DNA of 64,000 nt from Mesorhizobium sp. CAU 1732 (lineage in GTDB: Bacteria; Pseudomonadota; Alphaproteobacteria; Rhizobiales; Rhizobiaceae): assembly GCF_039888675.1 (NCBI RefSeq), contig NZ_JBDQQR010000002.1, positions 162,001 to 226,000 of the forward strand. The letters run 5' to 3'. Positions 18,924 to 27,536 of the stretch are shown here, piece by piece. The notes beneath the pieces are model-generated. The model ran no database searches and was not told where the DNA came from. It worked only from the letters and a program-made list of their open reading frames with translations. Every line of letters begins with the position of its first letter. Position 1 is the first letter of the stretch. A program made the position numbers and the translations under genes.

Positions 18924-19899
18924 GGTGTCTGGTGTCGATGTCGCTCAGGTAGGACACGACGGTCAGATGCGAGGTCGCCGCCGTGAGCACACCGATGGCC
19001 GCCACGACCAGCGCAACGCCCAGATAGCCTGCGGCGCCGATGGCGAAATTGCCGAAGAGCGCAGTCGCCTGATCGGCCTGCGGGGTCGCCATGTTGCGCG
19101 AGGACCACCACGAAAATCCGATGAAGACGATGACCGCAGCGACACCACCGGCCGCCGCGCCCTTCATGCCGGTCAGAAGAAAATGCTGGCGGAATTCGGC
19201 CGCAATGAAGCGCGCCTCCGCCCCGACGAAGTGCAGGACCTCGATGATGTGGCCATTGCCGGCCATCGCGCCGCGCGTCGCGAAGACGACGGACAGCACG
19301 GTCGCCGCCAGCATCAACATGAGAACCGACACGCCGATCGTCACCGTCGTCCGCGCCATGGCGATAAGCCGGTCGACCCAGGTCCGATGATCGTCGAGCG
19401 ACGCCTGCGGCACTTCTGCGGCAAGTGCCGCGCGCACCGCTGCGAAGTCTGGCGGGCCGGCCGGATCGATGGTCACGATGACGAGACGGGGGACGGGCAG
19501 TTCGTCGATGTCGAGGCCGGCACCGAGCCAGGGCTCCAGCAGGCGCACGGTTGCCGCGCGGTCGACGATCGCGGCTGAACGGACGCCGGCAAAGCCGGAC
19601 GCTACGCGCTGCGCGGACGCCAGTGCCGCATCCATGTCCAGTCCGTCGGCCGGCTTGATCTGGATCGTCGCCTCACGCGCGATCTGCGACTGCCATGTCG
19701 CGGCCGTGTCGCGCACCAACGTCACCGCGCCGAGCGTCAGGCACGACAGGAACGTCATGATCGCGATCACCAGAATGAGCGCGCTGCCCGCGACATTGTA
19801 GGGTGGCACGATCGGCGCCATCTTGCGCGGCACGCGCTCCACGCTGCGCGCCACGGCCTCGTGTTCGGCATCCTCTTCGATGGGCAGCGCCTCAGTCAT
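18913..19899 (-). CDS. ftsX: cell division protein FtsX
   Basis: Permease-like subunit of the FtsEX divisome complex, 328 residues. Four membrane helices are visible, one near 35-58 and three in the C-terminal half, with the extracytoplasmic domain between the first two. FtsX transmits ATPase-driven changes to periplasmic peptidoglycan hydrolases. Its start overlaps the ftsE stop by 8 bp, typical of coupled ftsE-ftsX. Sequence conservation is lower than in FtsE, as usual. Confidence 0.92.
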   Translation of the reverse strand: MTEALPIEEDAEHEAVARSVERVPRKMAPIVPPYNVAGSALILVIAIMTFLSCLTLGAVTLVRDTAATWQSQIAREATIQIKPADGLDMDAALASAQRVASGFAGVRSAAIVDRAATVRLLEPWLGAGLDIDELPVPRLVIVTIDPAGPPDFAAVRAALAAEVPQASLDDHRTWVDRLIAMARTTVTIGVSVLMLMLAATVLSVVFATRGAMAGNGHIIEVLHFVGAEARFIAAEFRQHFLLTGMKGAAAGGVAAVIVFIGFSWWSSRNMATPQADQATALFGNFAIGAAGYLGVALVVAAIGVLTAATSHLTVVSYLSDIDTRHHDG

Positions 19900-20551
19900 A
19901 GATGTCGAGCCTCCCGCCGGACAGGATCATGCGGCGCGCATCCACCTGCTCCATCAGCCCGAGATCGTGCGTTGCGATGACGACGGCTGTGCCGAGGCGA
20001 TTGAGTTCGAGAAACAGCCGCAGAAGACGGCGCGCCAGGGGCGGATCGACATTGCCGGTGGGCTCGTCCGCCAGAAGGATTTCAGGCTGCTCGATCAAAG
20101 CGCGCGCGATCGCCGCACGCTGCTTTTCGCCGCCCGACAGGACGGGCGGCAAAACATGCATGCGCTCGCCGAGGCCGACCCATTTCAGGAGTTCAATCAC
20201 GTCGTTGCGATAGGAGGCTTCCTCCCGGCCGCGAACGCGCAGCGGCAACGCGACGTTTTCGTAGGTGGTCATGTGCTCGAGCAGGCGGAAATCCTGAAAC
20301 ACGACGCCGATGCGCCGGCGCATCAGCGGCAGTTCCTTACGCGTGATTCGCGACCGGTCCTTGCCGAAGACGGTAATCAGCCCCCGCGTCGGCTTCAGCG
20401 AGAGAAAGAGAAGGCGCAGAAGCGTCGTCTTGCCCGCGCCCGATGGACCGCTCAGGAACTGAAACGACCGCTCGGGCAGGTGAAATGAGATATCGCGCAG
20501 GATTTCCGGACCCATGCCGTAACGGAGGCCGACATTTTCGAAGCGGATCAC
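19892..20551 (-). CDS. ftsE: cell division ATP-binding protein FtsE
   Basis: ABC-type ATPase of the divisome, 219 residues. Walker A GPSGAGKT is at about 35-42, the signature motif LSGGEKQR follows, and Walker B ILLADEPTGNVDP carries the FtsE-typical GNVD. The H-loop is in IATHDL. It heads the ftsE-ftsX-ydcF-plsC series; the upstream 181 bp to the divergent gene hold the promoters of both sides, but I see no clear operator. Confidence 0.95.
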   Translation of the reverse strand: MIRFENVGLRYGMGPEILRDISFHLPERSFQFLSGPSGAGKTTLLRLLFLSLKPTRGLITVFGKDRSRITRKELPLMRRRIGVVFQDFRLLEHMTTYENVALPLRVRGREEASYRNDVIELLKWVGLGERMHVLPPVLSGGEKQRAAIARALIEQPEILLADEPTGNVDPPLARRLLRLFLELNRLGTAVVIATHDLGLMEQVDARRMILSGGRLDIYD

Positions 20552-20732
20552 TGGAATTCCTTGCGTCTAGGGCGTGTGCCGGCGGCGGCATAGCGGACCA
20601 TCTGGCGACCTGACCTTCCATCCGCATGGTTAATGCCGGGTTAATTTCCGTGCTGCGGCCCCGGATCGGCAGCGAAGCGTTAACCAATTGACGGTACCCG
20701 GATAGGAGCAGCGCCAAAGGACGGCCGGCCGC

Positions 20733-21356
20733 ATGAGAGATCACGACAAGGCACGCCCGGTTTCCGGCGAAATCATGACCGATCCGCAGGCTCGGCGCGA
20801 CAATGCGCAGCCGACGGACTTTTCCGAGGCGGAATACGAAACGCTCGACCCGAGATCCGCTTTGCAGCCGGCCCAGCAGTCGACCGCAACTCCGCCGGCT
20901 GTCGGGATGGACACACTGCGATTCGCAGCGGCGGCGGAAATCGACGACGGCCGCCAGGGCGGCCCCTTGTTCTGGGGGTTCAGCCTGACGCTGGTCGCAC
21001 TCGCATTCTGGGTGTCCGGCGGACATGCCTTGATGCGACAGGCCGTGATCGGCGTCCCGTCCCAGATGGCGCAGCCGCTCAGAATTGCCGAGGTGAAGAG
21101 CCGCATCGAACTCCAGGGCGGACGCGAAATCCTGTTCGTCGAAGGACAGGCGCAGAATCACAGTGATCAGGAATTGCCCCTGCCGCCGATCGAAATCTCC
21201 GTGATCGCGACGGATGGCGAGACGACACGCTATTTTCTGGGGACAAGAGGCACCGAGCTCAAGCCCGGAGGCCGCTACGCCTTTTCCAGCCGCCTGGAGC
21301 CTCCTACCAACGGGGTCAAGACCGTTGCGGTCAATTTCCAGGAGGACATCCGCTGA
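20733..21356 (+). CDS. single-pass membrane protein with DUF3426-like C-terminus
   Basis: Protein of 207 residues in the slot that in many Rhizobiales holds an MJ0042 zinc-ribbon protein between ftsE and hpt. Here the N-terminus has no cysteine pair at all. One hydrophobic helix (about 83-103) precedes a beta-rich extracytoplasmic domain containing ILFVEGQAQNHSDQELPLPPIEISV. The stop overlaps the hpt start. A second in-frame ATG (MTDPQARR) lies 14 codons in. Function is unknown. Confidence 0.75.
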   Translation: MRDHDKARPVSGEIMTDPQARRDNAQPTDFSEAEYETLDPRSALQPAQQSTATPPAVGMDTLRFAAAAEIDDGRQGGPLFWGFSLTLVALAFWVSGGHALMRQAVIGVPSQMAQPLRIAEVKSRIELQGGREILFVEGQAQNHSDQELPLPPIEISVIATDGETTRYFLGTRGTELKPGGRYAFSSRLEPPTNGVKTVAVNFQEDIR

Positions 21357-21898
21357 TGCCAGTCGTTCGCGGCAAGGATATCGAGGTTCTGTTCAGCGCA
21401 TCCGCGATTGCCCGCCGCAATCTCGAGTTGGCGAAGGATATCGCCGGACGTGAATATGACGATCTTCTCGTCATCTCGATTCTCAAAGGCTCGTTCATCT
21501 TTGCAGCCGACCTGATCCGGGCAATGCACGACACCGGCCTGTCGCCGGAAGTCGAGTTCATCTTCATCTCGAGCTATGGCGCCGGCACGACGAGCGGCGA
21601 GGTCAGGGTGCTGCGCGACATCGACAACGAAGTCGCCGGGCGCGACGTCCTCCTGATCGACGACATCCTCGAATCCGGCAAGACGCTGAAATACACCCGC
21701 GAACTCATGCTCTCGCGCGGAGCCAAGAGCGTCTCGATCGCCGTGCTGCTCGACAAGCATTCGAAGCGCCAGACCGATCTCACGGCCGACTTCGTCGGCT
21801 TCGACTGCCCCGACTATTTCGTCGTCGGCTACGGGATGGACGTGGCGCACGCGTTCCGCGAACTGCCCTTCGTCGGCATCGTCAAGGGAGACGCTTGA
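21356..21898 (+). CDS. hpt: hypoxanthine phosphoribosyltransferase
   Basis: Purine salvage enzyme of 180 residues joining hypoxanthine or guanine to PRPP. The PRPP loop VLLIDDILESGKTLKY near residue 98 is diagnostic, preceded by LLVISILKGSFIFAADLIR and followed by DYFVVGYGMD. It overlaps the preceding membrane-protein gene by one base and is 3 bp from cpdR, an order conserved in Rhizobiales. Confidence 0.95.
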   Translation: MPVVRGKDIEVLFSASAIARRNLELAKDIAGREYDDLLVISILKGSFIFAADLIRAMHDTGLSPEVEFIFISSYGAGTTSGEVRVLRDIDNEVAGRDVLLIDDILESGKTLKYTRELMLSRGAKSVSIAVLLDKHSKRQTDLTADFVGFDCPDYFVVGYGMDVAHAFRELPFVGIVKGDA

Positions 21899-21901
21899 GG
21901 C

Positions 21902-22264
21902 ATGGCGCGCATCCTGATCGTCGAGGATGACGACTCGGTGCGGACCTTTACGGCTCGCGCCATCGCTGCCGCCGGGCACGAGGTGGAGACGGCCGAAGAC
22001 GGCGATCTCGGCCTGTCGAGCATCCGCGAAGCGAACGGCCAGTACGACCTGGTCCTGTCCGATATCCGCATGCCGGCCATGGACGGCATCGAAATGGCAA
22101 AGCGCGCCGCAAGCGAATTCCCCGGCATCCGCATCCTTCTCATGACGGGCTATGCGGAACAACGCGAGCGTGCGGCGGACTTGGCCGACATCATCGTCGA
22201 TGTGGTCCCAAAGCCATTTTCGCTGGTCGAGATCCGCAACAAGGTTCAGCAGGCGCTGGCGTAA
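21902..22264 (+). CDS. cpdR: single-domain response regulator CpdR
   Basis: 120-residue receiver-only protein. Acidic pocket VEDDDS near residue 7, phospho-acceptor Asp in SDIRMPAMDG near 52, conserved Thr in LMTGYAE and Lys in VPKPFS are all present. In Caulobacter and Sinorhizobium, unphosphorylated CpdR directs ClpXP proteolysis of cell cycle factors and is controlled by the CckA-ChpT relay. The hpt-cpdR neighbourhood matches rhizobial cpdR1. No DNA-binding domain is present. Confidence 0.9.
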   Translation: MARILIVEDDDSVRTFTARAIAAAGHEVETAEDGDLGLSSIREANGQYDLVLSDIRMPAMDGIEMAKRAASEFPGIRILLMTGYAEQRERAADLADIIVDVVPKPFSLVEIRNKVQQALA

Positions 22265-23419
22265 CTACTCCACCAGCCTGAATTCCAGATAGAGCGACCG
22301 CTGCAGGAAAGACTGGTTGTCGTCGGACATCAGGCTGATCATCGTCGCGCCATCGGCGCGTTTCCAGACGTCCATCGCTTCCATGTTGTCGATCTGATAG
22401 GCCAAATCGGCTTCCAGCACCACGTCGCCATCGATCAGCGCACCGCTGACAATGTTCGCGCCGTCGAAGCGACGAATGCGTATTCCCACGCCCCGCGTGA
22501 CCGACAGGCGTCGCTCCAGCAACAGCAGATCGCCATTGGGCAGAAATGCTCCGTCCGTTACGTCGAAATCCTCGCTGCGAACGACTTTGAAAATCCCTTT
22601 CTGCGGGCCATCGAGGATCGCGGCGAAAATGTTGCCGCTGCCGTCCACGCTGCGTTCGGCGACGACGACCGTCGCGCCCGCAAGCGGACTGTCATCGGGA
22701 GCGCGCGCGATGGTTTCCAGACCCTGATTGTAGCGAAGTTCGGCCGGCGGAATGATGAAATCGAGGCTGTCGATCGGCCCTTTCATGTCCTTCGGATCGA
22801 TCCTGAACTGCTCGACCCGCGCCAGACGCTCGAACGCGACCGTCGCAATGCCGTCGTGAACGCTAAGACCCTCCGCGTCCTTGCCTTCCTTGTCATAGAT
22901 GATCCGGCCGCCCTCACCTGCGATCGGGTGTATGCGCACGCGCTCGACGCCGATGGGAACCATGGCAGCGTCGCGCGCGATCGTACCGAAGACGAAATAG
23001 CCGTGGTCCGCCACGCCCAGAAATTCTTCGCCCGGCGTCAGGAAGCGCAGACCGGACACCTGGCCGAACTCCCGGTCCGAGGACCGCATCGTCAAGCCGC
23101 CGACGAACTCCAGCGCGCCGAAGACCGTGTCGCTCGAACCAAGCCGGAAATTCGGTATCGGACTGGACTGGACATCGACGTCACGAATGGCAGCGTTCTG
23201 GGCAAGAACCGGCAAGGGCGCGATCAAGAGGGCGGTGGCAAGAGCTAATCCCTGAAAGCCTGCATTCCTTCGCGCCCCCCTTTGTCCTGCCGGACGCCCT
23301 GGCCCGAGACCCGCGGCCCGGGCCAGGGCGTCCGGCAGGACAAAGGGGGGCAACATAGGGCACAGAGTTCTGCGTATTGCCAAACAGGCCCGGAGTAGGA
23401 CGCTGAAAAGCGACCTCAC
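22265..23419 (-). CDS. esterase-like activity of phytase family protein
   Basis: Secreted beta-propeller-like protein of the phytase-like esterase family. A signal-like segment (RRN, then [18 protein letters not shown]) precedes the mature protein starting near [10 protein letters not shown]. Motifs such as [26 protein letters not shown] and [16 protein letters not shown] fit the family. The start is uncertain: a GTG at 23419 overlaps the cobT stop, and an ATG lies at 23356. Either way the coding 5' end reads straight through a perfect 32-bp inverted repeat, adding about 25 residues with no family character. Confidence 0.78.
   Translation of the reverse strand: MRSLFSVLLRACLAIRRTLCPMLPPFVLPDALARAAGLGPGRPAGQRGARRNAGFQGLALATALLIAPLPVLAQNAAIRDVDVQSSPIPNFRLGSSDTVFGALEFVGGLTMRSSDREFGQVSGLRFLTPGEEFLGVADHGYFVFGTIARDAAMVPIGVERVRIHPIAGEGGRIIYDKEGKDAEGLSVHDGIATVAFERLARVEQFRIDPKDMKGPIDSLDFIIPPAELRYNQGLETIARAPDDSPLAGATVVVAERSVDGSGNIFAAILDGPQKGIFKVVRSEDFDVTDGAFLPNGDLLLLERRLSVTRGVGIRIRRFDGANIVSGALIDGDVVLEADLAYQIDNMEAMDVWKRADGATMISLMSDDNQSFLQRSLYLEFRLVE
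23275..23350. repeat. perfect 32-bp inverted repeat (palindromic element)
   Basis: Arms 23275-23306 and 23319-23350 are exact reverse complements around a 12-base centre. The outer ends are CCCCCC/GGGGGG, followed inward by TTTGTCCTGCCGGACGCC. As RNA it would be a very stable hairpin. It lies between the cobT stop and the signal peptide of the phytase-like protein. The outer sequence resembles dispersed palindromic repeats that I recall from Mesorhizobium-type genomes; that link is from memory. Confidence 0.93.
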
Positions 23420-25308
23420 CGCCTGCCCGCGCTGCGCCGCATCTCGCGCTGGCTCTCTTCACCGAAGAGCGCGGCGAGTTGCTCGGTCATCGCGCCGGCC
23501 AGTTCCTCGGCATCGACGATGGTGACGGCGCGGCGATAGTAGCGGGTCACGTCGTGGCCGATGCCGATCGCCAGCAGTTCCACCGGCGAACGCGTCTCGA
23601 TGAGTTCGATGACCGCCCGGAGATGCCGTTCGAGATAGTTGCCCGGATTGACCGACAGCGTGGAATCGTCGACCGGAGCGCCATCCGAAATCATCATCAG
23701 GATCTTACGCTGCTCGGGGCGCGCGATGAGCCGGTTGTGGGCCCAGAGAAGCGCCTCGCCGTCGATGTTTTCCTTGAGCAGGCCCTCGCGCATCATCAGA
23801 CCGAGGTTGCGGCGCGAACGCCGCCAGGGGGCGTCGGCGGATTTGTAGATGATGTGGCGCAGATCGTTGAGGCGTCCGGGATTGGCCGGCTTGCCCTCCT
23901 TGAGCCACTTCTCGCGCGCCTGCCCGCCCTTCCACGCCCGCGTCGTGAAGCCGAGAATCTCGACCGACACGCCGCAGCGCTCGAGCGTCCGCGCGAGAAT
24001 GTCCGCGCAGGTGGCGGCAACCGTGATCGGGCGCCCGCGCATCGATCCGGAATTGTCGATCACCAGCGTCACGACCGTATCGCGGAACTTGGTGTCGCGC
24101 TCCATCTTGAACGACAGCGGCTGCATGGGGTCGATGACGACGCGCACGAGGCGCGCGGGGTCCAGCGTGCCCTCTTCGAGGTCGAAATCCCACGACCTGT
24201 TCTGCTGCGCCATCAGGCGGCGCTGAAGGCGGTTCGCGAGACGCCCCACCACGCCCTGCAGGTTCGACAATTGCTTGTCGAGGAACGCGCGCAGACGCTC
24301 CAGTTCCTCTTCGTCGCACAACTCTTCCGCGCCGACGGTCTCGTCGAACGTGGTCGTGAAGACCTTGTAGTCGATTTCCTTGGGAAGGTTTGCGAACGGA
24401 TTGTCCTGCCGCTTCGCCTCGCCAGGAGTCTCGGCGTCGAGATCGTCGTCGTCGGAGAGTTCGTCGGCGCTCGCATCGGAGCTCTCCGTCTCACCAGTCT
24501 CCTGATCCTCGCTGGCAGCGTCGGAATCCTCCGACTGCGAATCCTCGGAACCGGAATCGTCCTCGCCACCCTCTTCCGACTGTTCCTCGCCCTGCGGCTG
24601 GTTCTCGTCGTCGTCCTCGGATTCCTGCTCCTGCTGGTCTTCGCCGAGTTCCTCGGCCATTTCCATCGACGCGAGCATATCGCGCACGACACGCGCGAAG
24701 GCCTGTTGATCGTCAAGCTTTTCGGACAGGCCCGCGATGTCGCCGCCCGCCTTCTCCTCGATCCACTTGCGCCAGAGATCGACGACGCGCGCGCCGGATT
24801 TCGGTGCCGGACGGCCGGTCAGTTTCTCGCGCACCATCAGCGCGACGGCTTCCTCGATCGGCGCGTCGGCCTGGTCGGCGACGTCGGCAAGATTGGCCTT
24901 GGTGTATTTGTCCTCGAGCATCGAGCCGATATTATCGGCGACGCCTGCCATCATGCGCGAGCCGATCGCCTCGACGCGAGCCTGTTCGACGGCATCGAAG
25001 ATCGCGCGCGCCTGCTTGCCCTCCGGCGCGAGGCGCGTGTGGATGCGGGCGTCATGGCATGCTCGGCGCAAGGCCATGGAATCGCCGAGACCACGCGTGA
25101 CGGCGATGTCGGCGGCACTGGCTTTCTTGGGCAGATCGGGCAGCCGCGCACGCGCACCGGCAAGCGCCGGCTTCTCCTTGGCGAAGGCGACCTCGAGCTC
25201 GTTGTCGCCGGCCATGGCGCGCATGCACACGGACACCGCCCGCTTGAAGGCGTCGGTGTCGCCGCCCTTGCCGGACTTATTGCGCGTGTTGTCGCCCGGG
25301 CCGGCCAA
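23416..25308 (-). CDS. cobT: cobaltochelatase subunit CobT
   Basis: Subunit of the aerobic CobNST cobaltochelatase that inserts cobalt into hydrogenobyrinic acid diamide during B12 synthesis. It has 630 residues. A central stretch (about 225-310) is extremely acidic, and the C-terminal von Willebrand A domain carries the MIDAS motif DNSGSMRG near 420. It lies directly behind cobS with a 3-bp gap, so the two AAA/VWA partners are co-expressed, like MgCh subunits I and D. cobN is not in this window. Confidence 0.96.
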   Translation of the reverse strand: MAGPGDNTRNKSGKGGDTDAFKRAVSVCMRAMAGDNELEVAFAKEKPALAGARARLPDLPKKASAADIAVTRGLGDSMALRRACHDARIHTRLAPEGKQARAIFDAVEQARVEAIGSRMMAGVADNIGSMLEDKYTKANLADVADQADAPIEEAVALMVREKLTGRPAPKSGARVVDLWRKWIEEKAGGDIAGLSEKLDDQQAFARVVRDMLASMEMAEELGEDQQEQESEDDDENQPQGEEQSEEGGEDDSGSEDSQSEDSDAASEDQETGETESSDASADELSDDDDLDAETPGEAKRQDNPFANLPKEIDYKVFTTTFDETVGAEELCDEEELERLRAFLDKQLSNLQGVVGRLANRLQRRLMAQQNRSWDFDLEEGTLDPARLVRVVIDPMQPLSFKMERDTKFRDTVVTLVIDNSGSMRGRPITVAATCADILARTLERCGVSVEILGFTTRAWKGGQAREKWLKEGKPANPGRLNDLRHIIYKSADAPWRRSRRNLGLMMREGLLKENIDGEALLWAHNRLIARPEQRKILMMISDGAPVDDSTLSVNPGNYLERHLRAVIELIETRSPVELLAIGIGHDVTRYYRRAVTIVDAEELAGAMTEQLAALFGEESQREMRRSAGRR

Positions 25309-25311
25309 CGT

Positions 25312-26298
25312 CTACCCCAGCACCACGTTGGCGGCGCTCTCCGGCAGTTCTTCGCCGAATGCGCGCTGGTAGAATTCGGCAACGACCGAGCGCTCCAGTT
25401 CGTCGCACTTGTTGAGGAAGGTCAGGCGGAAGGCGAAGCCGACATCGTTGAAGATTTCGGCGTTCTCGGCCCACATGATGACCGTGCGCGGGCTCATGAC
25501 CGTCGACAGGTCACCATTGATGAAGGCCGAGCGCGTCATGTCGGCGACGCGGACCATCTTGTTGACCGTGTCGCGACCCTTTTCGGTGCGGAAATGCTTG
25601 GCCTTGGCCAGCACGATCTCGACTTCCTTGTCGTGCGGAAGGTAGTTGAGCGTGGTCACGATGGACCAGCGGTCCATCTGCGCCTGGTTGATCTGCTGGG
25701 TGCCGTGATAGAGGCCCGTCGTATCGCCGAGGCCGACCGTGTTGGCTGTCGAAAACAGGCGGAACGCCGGATGCGGACGGATGACGCGGCTCTGGTCGAG
25801 CAGCGTCAGGCGGCCCGACGATTCCAGCACGCGCTGGATGACGAACATCACGTCCGGGCGGCCGGCGTCGTACTCGTCGAAGACCAGCGCGACATTGTGC
25901 TGATAGGCCCAAGGCAGGATGCCGTCGCGGAATTCCGTGACTTGCATGCCTTCCTTGACCACGATCGCGTCCTTGCCGACGAGATCGATACGGCTGACAT
26001 GGCTGTCGAGATTGATACGGACGCAGGGCCAGTTGAGCCGCGCAGCGACCTGCTCGATATGGGTCGACTTGCCGGTGCCGTGGTAGCCCGACACCATGAC
26101 GCGGCGGTTGTAGGCGAAGCCGGACAGGATCGCCAACGTCGTCTGGCGATCGAACAGGTAATCCGGATCGATATCGGGAACGTTCTCGTTGGAACTCGAA
26201 TAGGCCGGCACGACCATCGAGGAGTCGAAACCGAAGGTTTCCTTCACCGGAACCGTCGTGTCGGGAAGGTTGGCTATGTCGCGATCGACCTTGTTCAT
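25312..26298 (-). CDS. cobS: cobaltochelatase subunit CobS
   Basis: AAA+ ATPase of 328 residues that drives cobalt chelation with CobT and CobN. Walker [11 protein letters not shown] is near residue 72, Walker [12 protein letters not shown] near 136, and sensor residues lie in [12 protein letters not shown]. The N-terminus ([13 protein letters not shown]) and the C-terminal [11 protein letters not shown] are typical. A J-domain gene lies upstream on the same strand, 77 bp away, the usual rhizobial order. Confidence 0.96.
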   Translation of the reverse strand: MNKVDRDIANLPDTTVPVKETFGFDSSMVVPAYSSSNENVPDIDPDYLFDRQTTLAILSGFAYNRRVMVSGYHGTGKSTHIEQVAARLNWPCVRINLDSHVSRIDLVGKDAIVVKEGMQVTEFRDGILPWAYQHNVALVFDEYDAGRPDVMFVIQRVLESSGRLTLLDQSRVIRPHPAFRLFSTANTVGLGDTTGLYHGTQQINQAQMDRWSIVTTLNYLPHDKEVEIVLAKAKHFRTEKGRDTVNKMVRVADMTRSAFINGDLSTVMSPRTVIMWAENAEIFNDVGFAFRLTFLNKCDELERSVVAEFYQRAFGEELPESAANVVLG

Positions 26299-26375
26299 GA
26301 TGTCTCCACACGCGGAACCGTTCGTTCCGCCGGCATATTCTCAAAATTCGGAGGCGTATCTAGCAGACGCAGCGA

Positions 26376-26996
26376 CTAACACAAACCCGCTTGTTTCAAC
26401 ACGCGGTAGGCCTGCAGCACGTCGCGGAAGCGGTCTTCCGAACCTCTGTCGCCGCCATTCGCATCCGGATGGTGGCGCTTCACGAGTTCCTTATAGCGCG
26501 CCTTGATGTCCGCGCCAGTCGCCTTTGCATCAAGACCAAGCGTTTCCATCGCCTTGGCCTCAAGCGACTTCAGCTTGCGCTCGCGCGGGCGATTGGGATC
26601 GCGCGTCGCGCCACCGAAGACGCTGTGCGGATCACGCATGCGGTTATAGTAGCCCGCATTGCCCGAACGCTTTTGCGCGAAGTCAGGGTTCGAGGTCGCC
26701 TGGGCACCCGTTCCCATCTTCCAGGTCGGCCGGTGCCCGGTCATCGCTTCCTTCTGGAAACGCGCGACATCCGTATCGGGCACGCCGGAGAAGTAGTTGA
26801 AACCCTTGTTGTACTCGCGCACGTGATCGAAGCAGAATCGGAAATATTCGCCCTCGCGCATACGACCGACGGGCGCCCTGTGGGTGCCCGGCTCGTGGCA
26901 GCCATCCCACTGGCAGACCGGCGCGCGCGACTGCGCCTCCGCCTTCTTGTCCGGGCGGACCTTTATCTTGTCGAAATATTTCGAATACGCTGTCAT
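26376..26996 (-). CDS. J-domain protein (DnaJ-like)
   Basis: 206-residue protein with a C-terminal J domain, not the usual N-terminal one. The HPD motif occurs in KRHHPDANGGDRGSEDRF near residue 178. The N-terminal part has CQWDGCHEPGTHRAPVG with paired cysteines and histidines, possibly metal-binding. The ATG at 26996 gives MTAYSKYFDKIKVRP, the standard start. Relatives precede cobS in Rhizobiales. It probably recruits a DnaK-type partner; its client is unknown. Confidence 0.9.
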   Translation of the reverse strand: MTAYSKYFDKIKVRPDKKAEAQSRAPVCQWDGCHEPGTHRAPVGRMREGEYFRFCFDHVREYNKGFNYFSGVPDTDVARFQKEAMTGHRPTWKMGTGAQATSNPDFAQKRSGNAGYYNRMRDPHSVFGGATRDPNRPRERKLKSLEAKAMETLGLDAKATGADIKARYKELVKRHHPDANGGDRGSEDRFRDVLQAYRVLKQAGLC

Positions 26997-27153
26997 CCGA
27001 ACTCGGAGTAGGATTTTGTGGATCGTATCGCGGCAACCCACCAATTATGGGTGCTTCGCCGTGCGATACAAGAATTGACATTTGCAGGATGATCGCTCAC
27101 CCCGCATGAATCATGCGAGGTGCTTCGGCGCTCGCCCCATATGGTGAAGGGAA

Positions 27154-27462
27154 GTGTCCTTGTCCATCCAGTCGACGATCGAAAACAAACTCTCCAAGGC
27201 ATTCGCCCCGGAACGGGTGTCCGTCATTAACGAGAGCCATCTCCATGCCGGCCATCACCACAGCGGCTCGGACCACCACGATGCGTTCGACGGTACCGGA
27301 GAAACGCATTTTCGTGTCCGCATCGTGGCAGAGGCGTTTTCAGGCATGAGCCGCATCGACCGCCACCGTGCCGTGAACGAACTTCTGGCGCCGGAACTCG
27401 AGGCCGGTGTTCATGCCCTCGCGATCGAGCCGGCCGCGCCGGGTGAGAAGACCCGGTGGTGA
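27154..27462 (+). CDS. bolA: BolA family protein
   Basis: 102-residue BolA-like protein. After the helical N-terminus (ENKLSKAFAPERVSVINESHLHAGHHH), THFRVRIVAEAFSGMSRIDRHRAVNELL is the core with the invariant C-terminal His region. BolA proteins pair with monothiol glutaredoxins in iron sensing and Fe-S handling. The GTG at 27154 has a GAAGGGA upstream. It diverges from the J-domain gene. An extra His-rich stretch (HAGHHHSGSDHHD) is notable but common in rhizobial members. Confidence 0.92.
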   Translation: MSLSIQSTIENKLSKAFAPERVSVINESHLHAGHHHSGSDHHDAFDGTGETHFRVRIVAEAFSGMSRIDRHRAVNELLAPELEAGVHALAIEPAAPGEKTRW

Positions 27463-27468
27463 TACCTG

Positions 27469-27536
27469 CTACCAGATCGTGGTGACGTGCGGGTAGCGCC
27501 TGATCCTTTCGTCCGCGGTGACTAGCGGGACCATGG
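27469..27536 (-). pseudogene. C-terminal remnant of a VapC-like PIN-domain toxin
   Basis: Minus-strand reading just after the corC/hlyC-like stop gives VPLVTADERIRRYPHVTTIW then a stop. This is the characteristic end of VapC-family PIN nucleases (active-site Asp followed by IRRYPHV.TIW). Only about 22 residues remain; there is no start, no N-terminal catalytic residues and no antitoxin gene, because the region upstream is the intact CorC/HlyC-like gene. Confidence 0.6.

Noticed and set aside
23479..26379. Very long plus-strand open frame (over 960 codons) opposite cobT and cobS
   Set aside because: It is the antisense shadow of two clear minus-strand genes; its composition (Arg/His/Asp rich) has no domain and the codon periodicity follows cobST.
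27103..27118. Small palindrome CGCATG-AAT-CATGCG upstream of bolA
   Set aside because: Too short and without a downstream T-run or known operator match; likely chance.
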